A stretch of 64,000 nucleotides of DNA. It comes from DATKFM01 sp963810485. GTDB taxonomy: Bacteria; Pseudomonadota; Alphaproteobacteria; Dongiales; Dongiaceae. Of this stretch, positions 27,652 to 36,285 are shown piece by piece. Positions within the stretch are counted from its first letter, which is position 1, and the number at the start of each line of letters is the position of its first letter. Location: positions 372,001 to 436,000 of the forward strand of contig CAWENQ010000005.1 in the NCBI GenBank assembly GCA_963810485.1, written 5' to 3'. The translations under genes were made by a program, and so were the position numbers. A model generated the notes under the pieces. That model ran no database searches. It saw only the letters and a list, made by a program, of their open reading frames with translations, and was not told the DNA's origin.

Positions 27652-29334
27652 ATGTCTGCAGCCAAGGCCGCTGCCGAAAAGGCGCCGATCACCATGTTCG
27701 GCCCGGATTTTCCCTTCGCCTATGACAATTGGGTGAAGCATCCGGCGGGGCTGGGGAAAGTGCCGGCGGAACGCCATGGCACGGAGGTTGCCGTGATCGG
27801 CGCCGGCATCGCCGGGCTGCTGAGCGCTTTCGAGCTGATGAAGATGGGGTTGAAGCCGGTGGTCTACGAGGCCGGACGGCTGGGCGGGCGGCTGCGGTCG
27901 GTGCCGTTCGAGGGCGCGGAAGGCGTGATCGCCGAGCTGGGCGCCATGCGCTTTCCCGTGTCCTCCACCACCTTCTACCACTATCTCGCCATGGCCGGGC
28001 TGGAGACCAAGCCGTTTCCCAATCCAATGTCACCGGCCACGCCCTCCACCGTCATCGATCTCGAGGGCGAGCCGATCTATGTGGAGAAGCCGGAAGACCT
28101 GCCGCGCATCTTCAAGGAGGTGGAGGCGGCCTGGAACGAGGCGCTGGAGCATGGCGCGCAATTCTCCGCCATGCAGGACGCCATGCGCCGGCGCGATGTG
28201 GCCAAGGTCAAGGCGATCTGGAACTCCCTGATACCGATCTGGGACGAGCGCAGCTTCTACGGCTTCGTCGCCACGTCGGACGCCTTCGCGCGCCGCAGCT
28301 ACCGCCACCGCGAGATCTTCGGCCAGGTGGGCTTCGGCACCGGCGGCTGGGACACGGATTTTCCCAACTCCATGCTGGAGATTTTGCGCGTGGTCTATAC
28401 CGACCAGGACAGCCATCAGCGGCTGGTGGTGGGCGGCGTGGAGCAGCTGCCGCGCCGGCTGTGGAAGATGGCCCCGGATCACGCGGTGCATTGGCCGTCG
28501 GGCACCTCGCTGGATGCGCTCCATGGCGGCGGCCCGCGCCCCGGCGTCGCCCGCATCGCCCGCGACGACGATGACGGCAAGTTCCTGATCACCGACCGCT
28601 GGGGCGACACCCGCCGCTTCGACGCGGTGGTGTGCACCTGCCAGACCTGGCTGATGTCGACGACCATCGAGACCGAGGAGCGGCTGTTCCCGCAGAAGCT
28701 CTGGATGGCGATGGACCGCACCCACTACATGCAGTCCTCCAAGACCTTCGTCATGGTGGACCGGCCGTTCTGGAATTCGCGGGACGCCAAGACCGGCCGC
28801 TATGTCATGAGCCAGACGCTGAGCGATCGCCTGACGCGCGGCACCTACCTGTTCGACAACGGTCCGGACAAGCCGGCGGTGATCTGCCTGTCCTACACCT
28901 GGATGGGCGACGCGCTGAAGGTGCTGCCCTTCGGCAAGGAGAAGCGCGTGAAGCTGATGCTGGACGCGCTGCAGAAGGTCTATCCCAAGCTGGACATCGC
29001 CAAGCATATCATCGGTGATCCCATCACCGTCTCCTGGGAGGCCGACCCGGACTCCCTCGGCGCCTTCAAGGGCAACCTGCCGGGGCATTACCGCTATCAG
29101 CGCCGCATGTTCTGCCACTTCAAGGAGCAGAAGGATCTGGCGCCGGCGCAGCGCGGTCTGTTTTTGGCGGGCGATGATATCTCCTGGACAGCCGCTTGGG
29201 TGGAGGGCGCGGTGCAGAGCGCGCTCAATGCCGTGTGGGGCGTGGTGGATTTCCTCGGCGGCGCCGCGCCGAAGGAGAATCCAGGACCCGGCGATCTCTA
29301 TGACGAAATTCAGCCGCTGGCGCTGCCGGATTAG
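27652..29334 (+). CDS. flavin monoamine oxidase family, tryptophan 2-monooxygenase-like
   Basis: A 560-residue FAD enzyme of the amine oxidase superfamily. The dinucleotide fold is GAGIAGLLSAFELM (residues 50-63) with Glu73 binding the ribose, then LGGR. Several blocks resemble tryptophan 2-monooxygenase (IaaM) of plant pathogens: AELGAMRFP at about 95-102, SFYGFVATSDAF, FGTGGWDTDFPNS, LSYTWMGDALKVL and the C-terminal FLAGDDISWTAAWVEGAVQSALN. The length also matches IaaM. IaaM converts tryptophan to indole-3-acetamide. An oxidase of another L-amino acid is the main alternative. GGGGAGG precedes ATG 27652. It is followed by an oxygenase-like gene and a DUF1330 gene. Confidence 0.8.
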   Translation: MSAAKAAAEKAPITMFGPDFPFAYDNWVKHPAGLGKVPAERHGTEVAVIGAGIAGLLSAFELMKMGLKPVVYEAGRLGGRLRSVPFEGAEGVIAELGAMRFPVSSTTFYHYLAMAGLETKPFPNPMSPATPSTVIDLEGEPIYVEKPEDLPRIFKEVEAAWNEALEHGAQFSAMQDAMRRRDVAKVKAIWNSLIPIWDERSFYGFVATSDAFARRSYRHREIFGQVGFGTGGWDTDFPNSMLEILRVVYTDQDSHQRLVVGGVEQLPRRLWKMAPDHAVHWPSGTSLDALHGGGPRPGVARIARDDDDGKFLITDRWGDTRRFDAVVCTCQTWLMSTTIETEERLFPQKLWMAMDRTHYMQSSKTFVMVDRPFWNSRDAKTGRYVMSQTLSDRLTRGTYLFDNGPDKPAVICLSYTWMGDALKVLPFGKEKRVKLMLDALQKVYPKLDIAKHIIGDPITVSWEADPDSLGAFKGNLPGHYRYQRRMFCHFKEQKDLAPAQRGLFLAGDDISWTAAWVEGAVQSALNAVWGVVDFLGGAAPKENPGPGDLYDEIQPLALPD

Positions 29335-29428
29335 CTTGCTTCCCGTTCCGCGCAACCTACTTTCAGGAAACACCGCGCAGGCTTGATGGCATCGGCGCTG
29401 CGCTTACCGCAAGGTTACTTGGAGTTGG

Positions 29429-30260
29429 ATGGGATACATGGACAGCCACGCGACAGCCACGGCGGACACCGTAACCGCAACGCTGAACTACCTCACGCCA
29501 TCACCGGAACGGCCTTACGTTTACATGTACGACCCGCCGCCGGGCATGCCGCAGCGGCTGGGTGACTATCGCGGCCATCCCGTGGCGATCGGCGATGCGC
29601 GGCGGCTGGTGGATCGGCTGTCCCTCGATGAGCAGGGCTTCGTTCTGCGACAGCAGAGAACCGCTGTCCGCGACTTCTACGACCAAGCCGAAATACGGGC
29701 CGCCTATTATCCGGAGATGGAACGCTTCGTGTGCGATCTCACGGGTGCATCGCGCGCCCTGATGTTCGATCATACGCTGCGCAGCGCGTTGGCGAATGCC
29801 GGCGGCGAACTGCGGGAGCCGGTCCGGGCGGTTCACAATGACTACACGTTCGGTTCCGGCCCGCAGCGCTTGCGCGACCTGCTGCCGGCGGAAGCAGCAG
29901 GGAAACAGCGGTTCGCCATTTACAACACGTGGCGGCCGATCAAAGGCACCGTGTATGACACACCGCTCGCGCTCTGCGATGCGCGCACGATCGCGCGCGG
30001 CGATCTGATCGCGACGGAAATGCGCTATCGCGACCGGATCGGCGAGACCTTCGCGCTGGCCTTCAATCCCGATCATCGCTGGTACTATGCGCCGCGGATG
30101 CAGCGCGACGAGATCTTCCTGTTCAAATGCTTCGAACTCCGCGCCGAACGGCGGCCCGCCCTTCACCGCGCACACGGCCTTCGACGATCCGACATCGCCG
30201 CCGGACGCACCGCCGCGCGAAAGCATCGAGGCGAGAATCCTCGTATTGTACGACACATAG
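29429..30260 (+). pseudogene. CmcJ/NvfI-type oxygenase family protein, frameshifted at the 3' end
   Basis: A roughly 276-residue protein of the CmcJ/NvfI (BLL6449-like, GA4-desaturase-related) family, whose fungal and actinobacterial members are Fe(II)/2-oxoglutarate hydroxylases or desaturases. Family blocks are NDYTFGSGPQRLRDLLP, YNTWRPIKGTVYDTPLALCD and HRWYYAPRMQRDEIFLFKCF. After FKCF the frame breaks; the expected end (APNGGPPFTAHTAFDDPTSP, then SIEARILVLYDT) lies one frame over and stops at 30260. Deleting one A at about 30135 repairs it. TTGGAG precedes ATG 29429; ATG 29438 is the alternative. The substrate is unknown. Confidence 0.8.
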
Positions 30261-30321
30261 TTCTGACCGCACTTGCCGCCTGTCGCTTGCCGATTAGCCC
30301 TGAATATCCGGAGTAGACCCA

Positions 30322-30609
30322 ATGTCCGCCTACCTCATCGCCGATGTGAATGTCGAGAATGCCGACAGCTACGCCGAGTACCGCCGGCAGGTGCTGCCCC
30401 TGATCGAGCGCCATGGCGGAAAGTTCATCGTGCGCGGCGGCGCCCATGAAACGCTGGAAGGTAGCTGGCGACCGGCTCGCCTGGTCATCATCGAGTTCCC
30501 GAGCATGGCCGTGCTCAAGCAATGGTACGGCTCGCCGGAATACGAAAAGCTGATCGAGCTCCGCCAGGACGCTTCAAGCGGCTCGCTGGTCGCGGTGGAG
30601 GGGGCTTGA
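30322..30609 (+). CDS. DUF1330 (dimeric alpha/beta barrel) protein
   Basis: A 95-residue DUF1330 protein: MSAYLIADVNVENADSYAEY at the start, GGKFIVRGG in the middle and IIEFPSMAVLKQWYGSPEY toward the end. The fold is a ferredoxin-like dimeric barrel as in antibiotic-biosynthesis monooxygenases and muconolactone isomerase; no reaction is assigned to the family. It follows the CmcJ-type gene by 61 bases on the same strand and could act in the same pathway. A terminator lies directly after the stop. Confidence 0.88.
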   Translation: MSAYLIADVNVENADSYAEYRRQVLPLIERHGGKFIVRGGAHETLEGSWRPARLVIIEFPSMAVLKQWYGSPEYEKLIELRQDASSGSLVAVEGA

Positions 30610-30612
30610 ACG

Positions 30613-30641
30613 AAAAAGCGGCGGGTCTACCCCGCCGCTTT
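30613..30641. terminator. bidirectional hairpin terminator
   Basis: An eleven-base stem, AAAGCGGCGGG pairing with CCCGCCGCTTT. Five As precede the stem on the plus strand, so the minus-strand reading ends in five Ts. That serves the convergent phosphatase gene well and the DUF1330 unit less well. Confidence 0.82.
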
Positions 30642-30675
30642 CGAACGCCTCACCTAGAGAACATTCCATTGGGTG

Positions 30676-31582
30676 TTACGGCCCCGGCCAGCTGGTCAGG
30701 GCGTCGCGCTTGGCTTTGCGCTTTTCGTCGTCGCTCAGCTTGAAGTCGTTGTTGTAGGGCGTGGACTCGAAGGAGCCGTAGGTCGGGTTGGCGATCACGA
30801 TCCACTCCTTGCCCCAAAGTGCCGCGTTCGTTTCGAAGACCTGCAGCCGTTCGGCGTCGGTGCCCTTGTAGTCGTCGGTGAAGTCGCTGAAATTGTCGCC
30901 GATGTTCAGCAGGACGCGATAGTTCTGGGCGACAAACGCCCGGCGGGCGCTCTTTGCCGAGGACTTCCATTCCTCCTTCTCGCCCCGCACCAGGATGGTG
31001 TCCATGTTGGCGTCGAGCGGGAAGCCGTACTTGGCCAGGTTCTCCCGCGTTGCCGCCTCTTCTTCTGCCACGCGGTTGGTGACGTAGAAGACCTTCACGC
31101 CCTTCTTGACGGCATACTGCGTGAATTCCAAGGCGCCGGGGATCGGCCGGGATGTCTGAGAATTGACGAAGCTGGTCCAGGTCTTGGGATCGAAGCTCGT
31201 GCCGGCCGTCACGTTCCAGGCCTGATAGTCGGAATTGTCCAGCACGGTCTCATCCACGTCGAGAATGACCGCCGGCGGCAGGTTCCGGAAGCTTCCGGTC
31301 TGCTCGGCCGGAACGCCGGTCCACTTCTTGTTGGCCAGCGCCTGGTCCAGGCGGATCATCGCCAGTTTATATGCCGTCCAGGCATTGCCCTTGAACTCCA
31401 CCGACCGCTGGGTCCACAGCACGGCATTCAGATTGTCATTGGCGGGAACGGCGGGCATCGCCTGTTCCTGAGACTCCTCCTCATGCAGATGCGCAGGCTG
31501 TAAGGCCAAACGCCAGGCCGAGGGCCAGGAGCAGCGCCATCGGGCGCCGGGTCTTTCGGCTGAGTTCTAGTTCCACGGTCAT
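30676..31582 (-). pseudogene. HAD-superfamily acid phosphatase lipoprotein (class B/C type), frameshifted in the signal peptide
   Basis: A phosphatase of the e(P4)/class C lipoprotein group. Motif I is VILDVDETVLDNS with the DxD nucleophile, motif II lies in VFYVTNR, and the C-terminal acidic pair is GDNFSDFTDD. It probably dephosphorylates nucleotides outside the inner membrane. The N-terminal lipoprotein signal (MALLLALGLAFGLTAC) reads in one frame and stops at 31481; the mature protein, from HLHEEESQEQ, reads in the next. Removing one G at about 31491 joins them directly at the lipobox cysteine. ATG 31580-31582 has GGAGG upstream. As read, only an unexported form could be made. Confidence 0.85.
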
Positions 31583-31645
31583 TTTATTCCTCCCTCTCAC
31601 AGTCTGTCGGACAAACTGATTGAACGAATAGAAACTGAAATCTGT

Positions 31646-31657
31646 CAAAACGTTTTG
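31646..31657. promoter_or_regulatory. perfect 12-base palindrome, possible operator
   Basis: CAAAACGTTTTG lies 65 bases upstream of the phosphatase start, inside an AT-rich stretch of 290 bases between two divergent genes. The downstream part also has repeated TGCAAT motifs (about 31730-31755) and ACAATTACACAATTG (about 31779-31793). A LacI-family or similar regulator could bind the palindrome, but no regulator gene is adjacent. I see no other feature in the gap. Confidence 0.35.
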
Positions 31658-31875
31658 CTGCGTTATCAGATGGAATGATGGTGTGGCCGCTCGACCTGGC
31701 ACAACAGCTTTTTTGCCGGACCAATTTTTGCAATGGTTGATATTGCAGTGCAATGCAGGTTTTGTACGCCGTAGCACAATTACACAATTGCATCGCGTCT
31801 CGAATGGGGCGTTAAATAATGCGGCGCGTATTGAGCGCGAAATTCAAAAAATCGTTCGTCTGAGAGGAGGCATAA

Positions 31876-33141
31876 ATGAGGACCGGATCGCCAATCTTCC
31901 CGGCTTTCCTGCTTGGTCTCGCCGCGGCTCTCGTGCCGGCGGGAGTTTCAGCAGACAATATGGAGAAGCTCGGGCAATTCAAAACCACCGGCACGTCGAT
32001 GGACATGGAGATGATCCCCCAGGAAGGCAGCTATGCCGACGGCCTGCGGGCAAATCTCGAGCGCATCAAGATGCCGCCGGGGTTCAAGATCGGACTTTAC
32101 GCCGTGGTTCCCGACGCCCGCCATATGGCCATCGGGCCGTCCACCGGCATGGTGTTCGTCGGCACCCGCAAGACAAAGGTCTGGGCCGTTACCGACCGCA
32201 ACAAGGACCGTGTGGCCGATGAGGTGAAGGTGTTCGCGCCATCGGTGGAATTCGTTCTGCCGAACGGCGTCTGCTTCACCAAGGACGGCTTCCTCTATGT
32301 CGTCGAGCAGAACCGCGTGCTGCTGTTCCCGGCCGCCGAGTTCTTCTATGAGGGGCCGGACGTGGTGGCGGTGCCGATTGTCGAGCAGGGCAAGCTGATC
32401 CCGGTTGAAGAAGAGTCCTATAATCATACTGCACGTGTCTGCGACATCGGGCCGGACAACAAGCTCTATGTGTCGCTGGGCCAGCCGTTCAACGTTTTCG
32501 CGCCGGAGAAGATGGATCTCTACAACGAGGTCGGCATCGGCGGCATCATCCGCATGGACCGTGATGGCAAGAAACGGGAGGTGTTCGTCCGGGGTGTCCG
32601 GAATTCGGTGGGCCAGGACTTCAATCCCGCCAATGGCGAACTGTGGTTCACCGACAATCAGGTCGACGGTATGGGCGATGACATTCCGCCGGGCGAACTG
32701 AACCGGATTACTGCGGCCGGGCAGCATTTCGGATTCCCCTGGTACGGCGGCGGCAAGATCCGCACCGACGAATACAAGACGTCCGATCCGCCGGCTGATG
32801 CCGTGTTCCCGCAGATCGAGCAGACTGCACACGCAGCCGATCTCGGCATGATGTTCTACAGCGGCAAGATGTTCCCGAAGGAATATCAGGGCGGCATCTT
32901 CAGCGCCCAGCACGGGTCCTGGAATCGCACGACACCGGTTGGCGCGCGCATCATGTTCACGAAGCTGAACGAGGACGGGTCTGCGGCCGAGAGCAAGCCC
33001 TTCGCCGAGGGCTGGCTCGACAGCAACACGGGCGAATATCTGGGCCGTCCCGTGGACATCGCCCAGCTTCCCGATGGATCGATCCTGGTTTCCGACGATA
33101 CGGCGGGCGCGATCTATCGCATTTCGTACACGGCGCCGTAA
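31876..33141 (+). CDS. PQQ-type soluble sugar (aldose/sorbosone) dehydrogenase
   Basis: A 421-residue secreted six-bladed beta-propeller of the glucose/sorbosone dehydrogenase family (GSDH). Signal peptide over residues 1-26 (PAFLLGLAAALVPAGVSA). Typical blade motifs are MVFVGTRKTKVWAVTD, HTARVCDIGPDNKLYVSLG, RGVRNSVGQDFNPANGELWFTDN and FSAQHGSWNRTTPVGARI. It would oxidise sugars in the periplasm using PQQ. The cytochrome c encoded next is the natural electron acceptor. No PQQ biosynthesis genes are in the window. GAGAGGAGG precedes the ATG. A pyranose-binding but non-enzymatic homologue cannot be excluded. Confidence 0.88.
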   Translation: MRTGSPIFPAFLLGLAAALVPAGVSADNMEKLGQFKTTGTSMDMEMIPQEGSYADGLRANLERIKMPPGFKIGLYAVVPDARHMAIGPSTGMVFVGTRKTKVWAVTDRNKDRVADEVKVFAPSVEFVLPNGVCFTKDGFLYVVEQNRVLLFPAAEFFYEGPDVVAVPIVEQGKLIPVEEESYNHTARVCDIGPDNKLYVSLGQPFNVFAPEKMDLYNEVGIGGIIRMDRDGKKREVFVRGVRNSVGQDFNPANGELWFTDNQVDGMGDDIPPGELNRITAAGQHFGFPWYGGGKIRTDEYKTSDPPADAVFPQIEQTAHAADLGMMFYSGKMFPKEYQGGIFSAQHGSWNRTTPVGARIMFTKLNEDGSAAESKPFAEGWLDSNTGEYLGRPVDIAQLPDGSILVSDDTAGAIYRISYTAP

Positions 33142-33155
33142 GGCGTGCATATTTT

Positions 33156-33188
33156 CGGCGCCCGGACCGTCCTCCGGGCGCCGATTTT
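33156..33188 (+). terminator. hairpin between the dehydrogenase and its cytochrome
   Basis: Stem CGGCGCCCGGA pairing with TCCGGGCGCCG, six-base loop, then ATTTTC. It lies between the sugar dehydrogenase stop and the cytochrome start and may reduce rather than abolish read-through to the cytochrome. Confidence 0.7.
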
Positions 33189-33210
33189 CTTGAGCATAGG
33201 GGAAAGCGCG

Positions 33211-33573
33211 ATGCCCACTCAGGACCGTACGCACGTAAGTTTGTTCCGGCACCTGGCTTTCGTACTGGCATTCGGCGCTGCAGTTGCCGGGATGCATACA
33301 GGCGCTCTGGCCGCAGACGCAGCCGCCGGTAAGGCAACGGCCAAGAAATGTCAGGCCTGCCACGGCATCGATGGCATTTCCAAGCAGGCCCATGTGCCGC
33401 ATATCGCCGGCGAAAGCGACATCTATCTGATCAAGCAGCTCAAGGCTTTCCGGTCCGGCGAGCGCCAGGATCCGCAAATGACCGTCATGGCCAAGCCGCT
33501 GAGCGATGAGGACATCGCCAACCTGGCTGCCTGGTACTCCAGTATCAAGATTACCGTCACCTTGCCGGAATAG
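33211..33573 (+). CDS. secreted cytochrome c (class I), partner of the sugar dehydrogenase
   Basis: A 120-residue cytochrome c with a signal peptide over residues 1-35 (AFGAAVAGMHTGALAAD) and one haem site, CQACH, at residues 47-51. The sixth ligand is probably the methionine in DPQMTVMAKPL. The IANLAAWYSSI end is the usual C-terminal helix. Proteins of this kind are often annotated c4/c553-like. Position directly after the PQQ-type dehydrogenase suggests it takes electrons from it and feeds the terminal oxidase. ATG 33211 is used because it begins the signal sequence and GGGGAAAG precedes it. Confidence 0.9.
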   Translation: MPTQDRTHVSLFRHLAFVLAFGAAVAGMHTGALAADAAAGKATAKKCQACHGIDGISKQAHVPHIAGESDIYLIKQLKAFRSGERQDPQMTVMAKPLSDEDIANLAAWYSSIKITVTLPE

Positions 33574-33644
33574 CCTGGCGGCGTCCGGATCCGGTGCCGC
33601 GGCTCCGTCCTTGAACCGCCGCCGATATCCGGCGACAAATCGTC

Positions 33645-34628
33645 ATGGCAATTCTGATGACCGGCGCCGCCGGCTTTATCGGGTATCACACCGCCCTTCG
33701 CCTGCTGGATCGCGGGGAGGAGGTCATTGGCGTCGACAATCTCAATGACTACTACGATCCGCGCCTGAAGGAAGCGCGGCTGGCGCAGCTCCGGAAGCGC
33801 AACAACTTCTCCTTTCATCGGGCCGATATCGCCGACCGGGCGGCCATGGGGGCGATCGCCGCGGCGGCGCCCGATGTCGACCAGATCATCCATCTCGCCG
33901 CCCAGGCCGGCGTCCGCTACTCCCTGATCAATCCACAGGCCTATATTGACAGCAACGTCACCGGGCAGCTCGTCATGCTGGAACTGGCGCGCAAGTTGAA
34001 CCGGCTCCGGCATTTCGTCTATGCAAGCTCGTCATCGGTCTATGGCGCCAATACAAAGCTGCCGTTCTCGGTTGATGATCCTGTCGACAATCCTGTCTCG
34101 CTGTACGCCGCGACGAAACGCGCGGGCGAGCTGTTGAGCCTGAGCCACAGCCGGCTCTTCCGCCTGCCAGCAACCGGCCTGCGGTTCTTTACGGTGTACG
34201 GTCCCTGGGGCCGGCCGGACATGTCGCTGTTCATTTTCACCAAGGCGATCCTGGCGAGCGAGCCGATCCGCGTTTTCAATAACGGAGAGATGAAACGCGA
34301 CTTCACTTATGTCGACGACATCGCCGATGGCGTCGTCGCAGCGCTCGATCATCCGCCTGCTGTCACTCCTGATGGCGAGCCGCCCCACCGGCTCTACAAT
34401 CTCGGCAACCACCGCTGCGAGCCGTTGATGCGCTTCATCGAGGTGATCGAGAAGACCTGCGGCAAGAAGGCGAAGCTGGACTTGCAGCCGATGCAGCCCG
34501 GCGATGTGCGGGAGACGTTCGCCGACATCGAGAGGTCGACGCGGGATCTGGGATTCAGCCCCAAGACGTCAATCGACGAGGGCGTGCCACGCTTTGTCGC
34601 CTGGTACCGGGACTATCACGGCGTTTAG
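33645..34628 (+). CDS. UDP-glucuronate 4-epimerase-like NAD-dependent epimerase
   Basis: A 327-residue short-chain dehydrogenase/epimerase. The NAD fold is MTGAAGFIGYHTALRLL, and the catalytic pair is Tyr154/Lys158 in LYAATKRA with the SSSSVYG serine block before it. VDNLNDYYDPRLKEARL is a signature of UDP-glucuronate 4-epimerases (CapI/LpsL), which make UDP-galacturonate for capsule or lipopolysaccharide. No other polysaccharide genes are nearby, so it appears to be a lone gene. Its stop is only ten bases from the end of the convergent fixH-like gene. Confidence 0.9.
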   Translation: MAILMTGAAGFIGYHTALRLLDRGEEVIGVDNLNDYYDPRLKEARLAQLRKRNNFSFHRADIADRAAMGAIAAAAPDVDQIIHLAAQAGVRYSLINPQAYIDSNVTGQLVMLELARKLNRLRHFVYASSSSVYGANTKLPFSVDDPVDNPVSLYAATKRAGELLSLSHSRLFRLPATGLRFFTVYGPWGRPDMSLFIFTKAILASEPIRVFNNGEMKRDFTYVDDIADGVVAALDHPPAVTPDGEPPHRLYNLGNHRCEPLMRFIEVIEKTCGKKAKLDLQPMQPGDVRETFADIERSTRDLGFSPKTSIDEGVPRFVAWYRDYHGV

Positions 34629-34638
34629 CGCGGCGGGC

Positions 34639-34817
34639 TTAGCAAAATACCTCGATCAGGGCGCGGAAGTCCGACTCGCCATCGGTGGCGATATAGACCA
34701 GGGCGCCGTTGGCCAGGAGCATGACGACGAAGGCGGTCAGCAGGATCGCCAGCACATGCCGGCCCGTCAGCGGTTTCCCCGCGCCTGCGTCCGGTATCTC
34801 GCTATTTCTGAGGGCCA
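34639..34817 (-). CDS. short FixH/CcoH-like protein, probably truncated
   Basis: A 59-residue membrane protein with one hydrophobic segment. The piece KPLTGRHVLAILLTAFVVML followed by LANG resembles the N-terminal part of FixH (CcoH), which is normally about 150 residues and helps assemble cbb3 oxidase. The periplasmic FixH domain is absent: the frame stops at 34639, ten bases from the epimerase gene, and no adjacent frame supplies the missing part. ATG 34815-34817 overlaps the end of ccoG by 16 bases, as expected for a ccoGH pair. Whether the remnant works is unclear. Confidence 0.6.
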
Positions 34818-36268
34818 TGGAAATAAGTCCCGTAGCTGTTGAATTCGCCGTCATCGATCTCGGATACGATGAAGCTGATCGGCACTGAGGATTCGGTGTC
34901 TGCGCCGGGCGCGGTGCGGACAAAGACGCGGAAGCTGCCAACACTGTCGCCCTTGACCGGCAGCATCGGCATCACGCCGTCGCTCTCATGGCCGACGACG
35001 TTGACGACGGCGCCGGGCAGGCCTTCCAGGCTAAGCGCGAAATTGCGGTCCTCGCGGGTCTTGTTGATGATCTTCACCGTGTAGCCGTTCTGGATGCCGC
35101 CATTGCTGAGCTGCACGAACAGCGGGGCGCGATCCGGCTGCACCGTTACCTCCAGGCCGCCTCGCAGCATCAGGGACGTCAGCATGGCCGTCACGCCGGC
35201 GAGTAGAATGGCGACATAGACGAATGTGCGGGGCCGCAACAGATGCAGGCTCTCCGGTTCGCCGCGGGTGCGGCAGGCTTGGTTCGACAGCGAGTCATAA
35301 GTAATCAGCTCTTTCGGCCAGTTCATCTTTTCCATGACGCTGTTGCAGGCGTCGATGCAGAGGCCGCAGCCGATGCAGTCGAGCTGCTGGCCCGTCCTGA
35401 TATCGATGCCCGTGGGGCAGACCCGCACGCACAGCCCGCAATCGATGCAGTGGCCGCGGCCTTCGGGCGACGAGCCGGCCTTGGTCTTGCCCCGGGGCTC
35501 GCCGCGCCAGGCCTCGTAGGTGACTAGCATCGTGTGTTCGTCGAACATCGCCGCCTGGAAGCGCGGCCAGGGGCACATATAGATGCAGACCTGCTCCCGC
35601 GCCCAGCCCGCCAGGACATAGGTCGTGGCCGTGAACAGCGCCGTGAAGCCGTAGACCGTGGAGCTTGCCTGGCCGGTAAGAATGTTTCGAACGACTGTCG
35701 GCGCGTCGTTGAAATACATGATCCAGGCGCCGCCGGTGGCGAAGGCGATCAGCAGCCAGGCGCCATGCTTCATCGCTTTCTTGGCGATCTTGCCGCCGCT
35801 GAGCGGCGATTGATCGAGCTTGATGCGCTTGTTGCGGTCGCCCTCGATGGTTCGCTCCACCCACATGAAGAGATCGGTCCAGACGGTTTGCGGACAACTA
35901 AAGCCGCACCACACCCGGCCGAATAGGGATGTCACGAGGAACAGCGCGATCGCCGCCAGGATCAGTACGGCCGCGAGATAATAGATTTCCTGCGGCCATA
36001 TCTCGATCCAGAAGAAGTAGATGCGCCGGCCGGGCATATCGACCAGCACGGCCTGATCTGGCGCACCCGGGCCGCGATCCCAGCGCAGCCAAGGCGTGAC
36101 GTAATAGATCGTCAGCAGCAGGCCGAGCACCGCCCATTTGAAACGGCGGAAGGATCCGGCGATGCGCTGGGGATAGACCTTGACGCGGTCCGCAAAGAGC
36201 GGCCCTTCGATATGGGTATAGACCTCCTCCAGCGCGCCGCTGTCACCATTGGTCAAGATCTTGTTCAC
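34802..36268 (-). CDS. ccoG: cbb3 oxidase assembly protein CcoG (FixG)
   Basis: A 488-residue polyferredoxin-like membrane protein needed for copper handling in cbb3 oxidase assembly. It has about five membrane segments, the motif GRVWCGFSCPQTVWTDLFMW, and two 4Fe-4S clusters: HCIDCGLCVRVCPTGIDIR and CIGCGLCIDACN. A C-terminal immunoglobulin-like FixG domain ends the protein. The GTG at 36266-36268 starts the family-like VNKILTNGDSG; upstream residues are arginine-rich and belong to the ccoP overlap. It lies 17 bases after ccoP. Confidence 0.92.
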   Translation of the reverse strand: MNKILTNGDSGALEEVYTHIEGPLFADRVKVYPQRIAGSFRRFKWAVLGLLLTIYYVTPWLRWDRGPGAPDQAVLVDMPGRRIYFFWIEIWPQEIYYLAAVLILAAIALFLVTSLFGRVWCGFSCPQTVWTDLFMWVERTIEGDRNKRIKLDQSPLSGGKIAKKAMKHGAWLLIAFATGGAWIMYFNDAPTVVRNILTGQASSTVYGFTALFTATTYVLAGWAREQVCIYMCPWPRFQAAMFDEHTMLVTYEAWRGEPRGKTKAGSSPEGRGHCIDCGLCVRVCPTGIDIRTGQQLDCIGCGLCIDACNSVMEKMNWPKELITYDSLSNQACRTRGEPESLHLLRPRTFVYVAILLAGVTAMLTSLMLRGGLEVTVQPDRAPLFVQLSNGGIQNGYTVKIINKTREDRNFALSLEGLPGAVVNVVGHESDGVMPMLPVKGDSVGSFRVFVRTAPGADTESSVPISFIVSEIDDGEFNSYGTYFHGPQK

Positions 36269-36285
36269 TCCCGGCCGCCGCCCGG

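Noticed and set aside
28030..29373. A 447-codon frame antisense to the flavin monooxygenase
   Set aside because: Same GC-driven effect; the sense gene has all expected FAD motifs.
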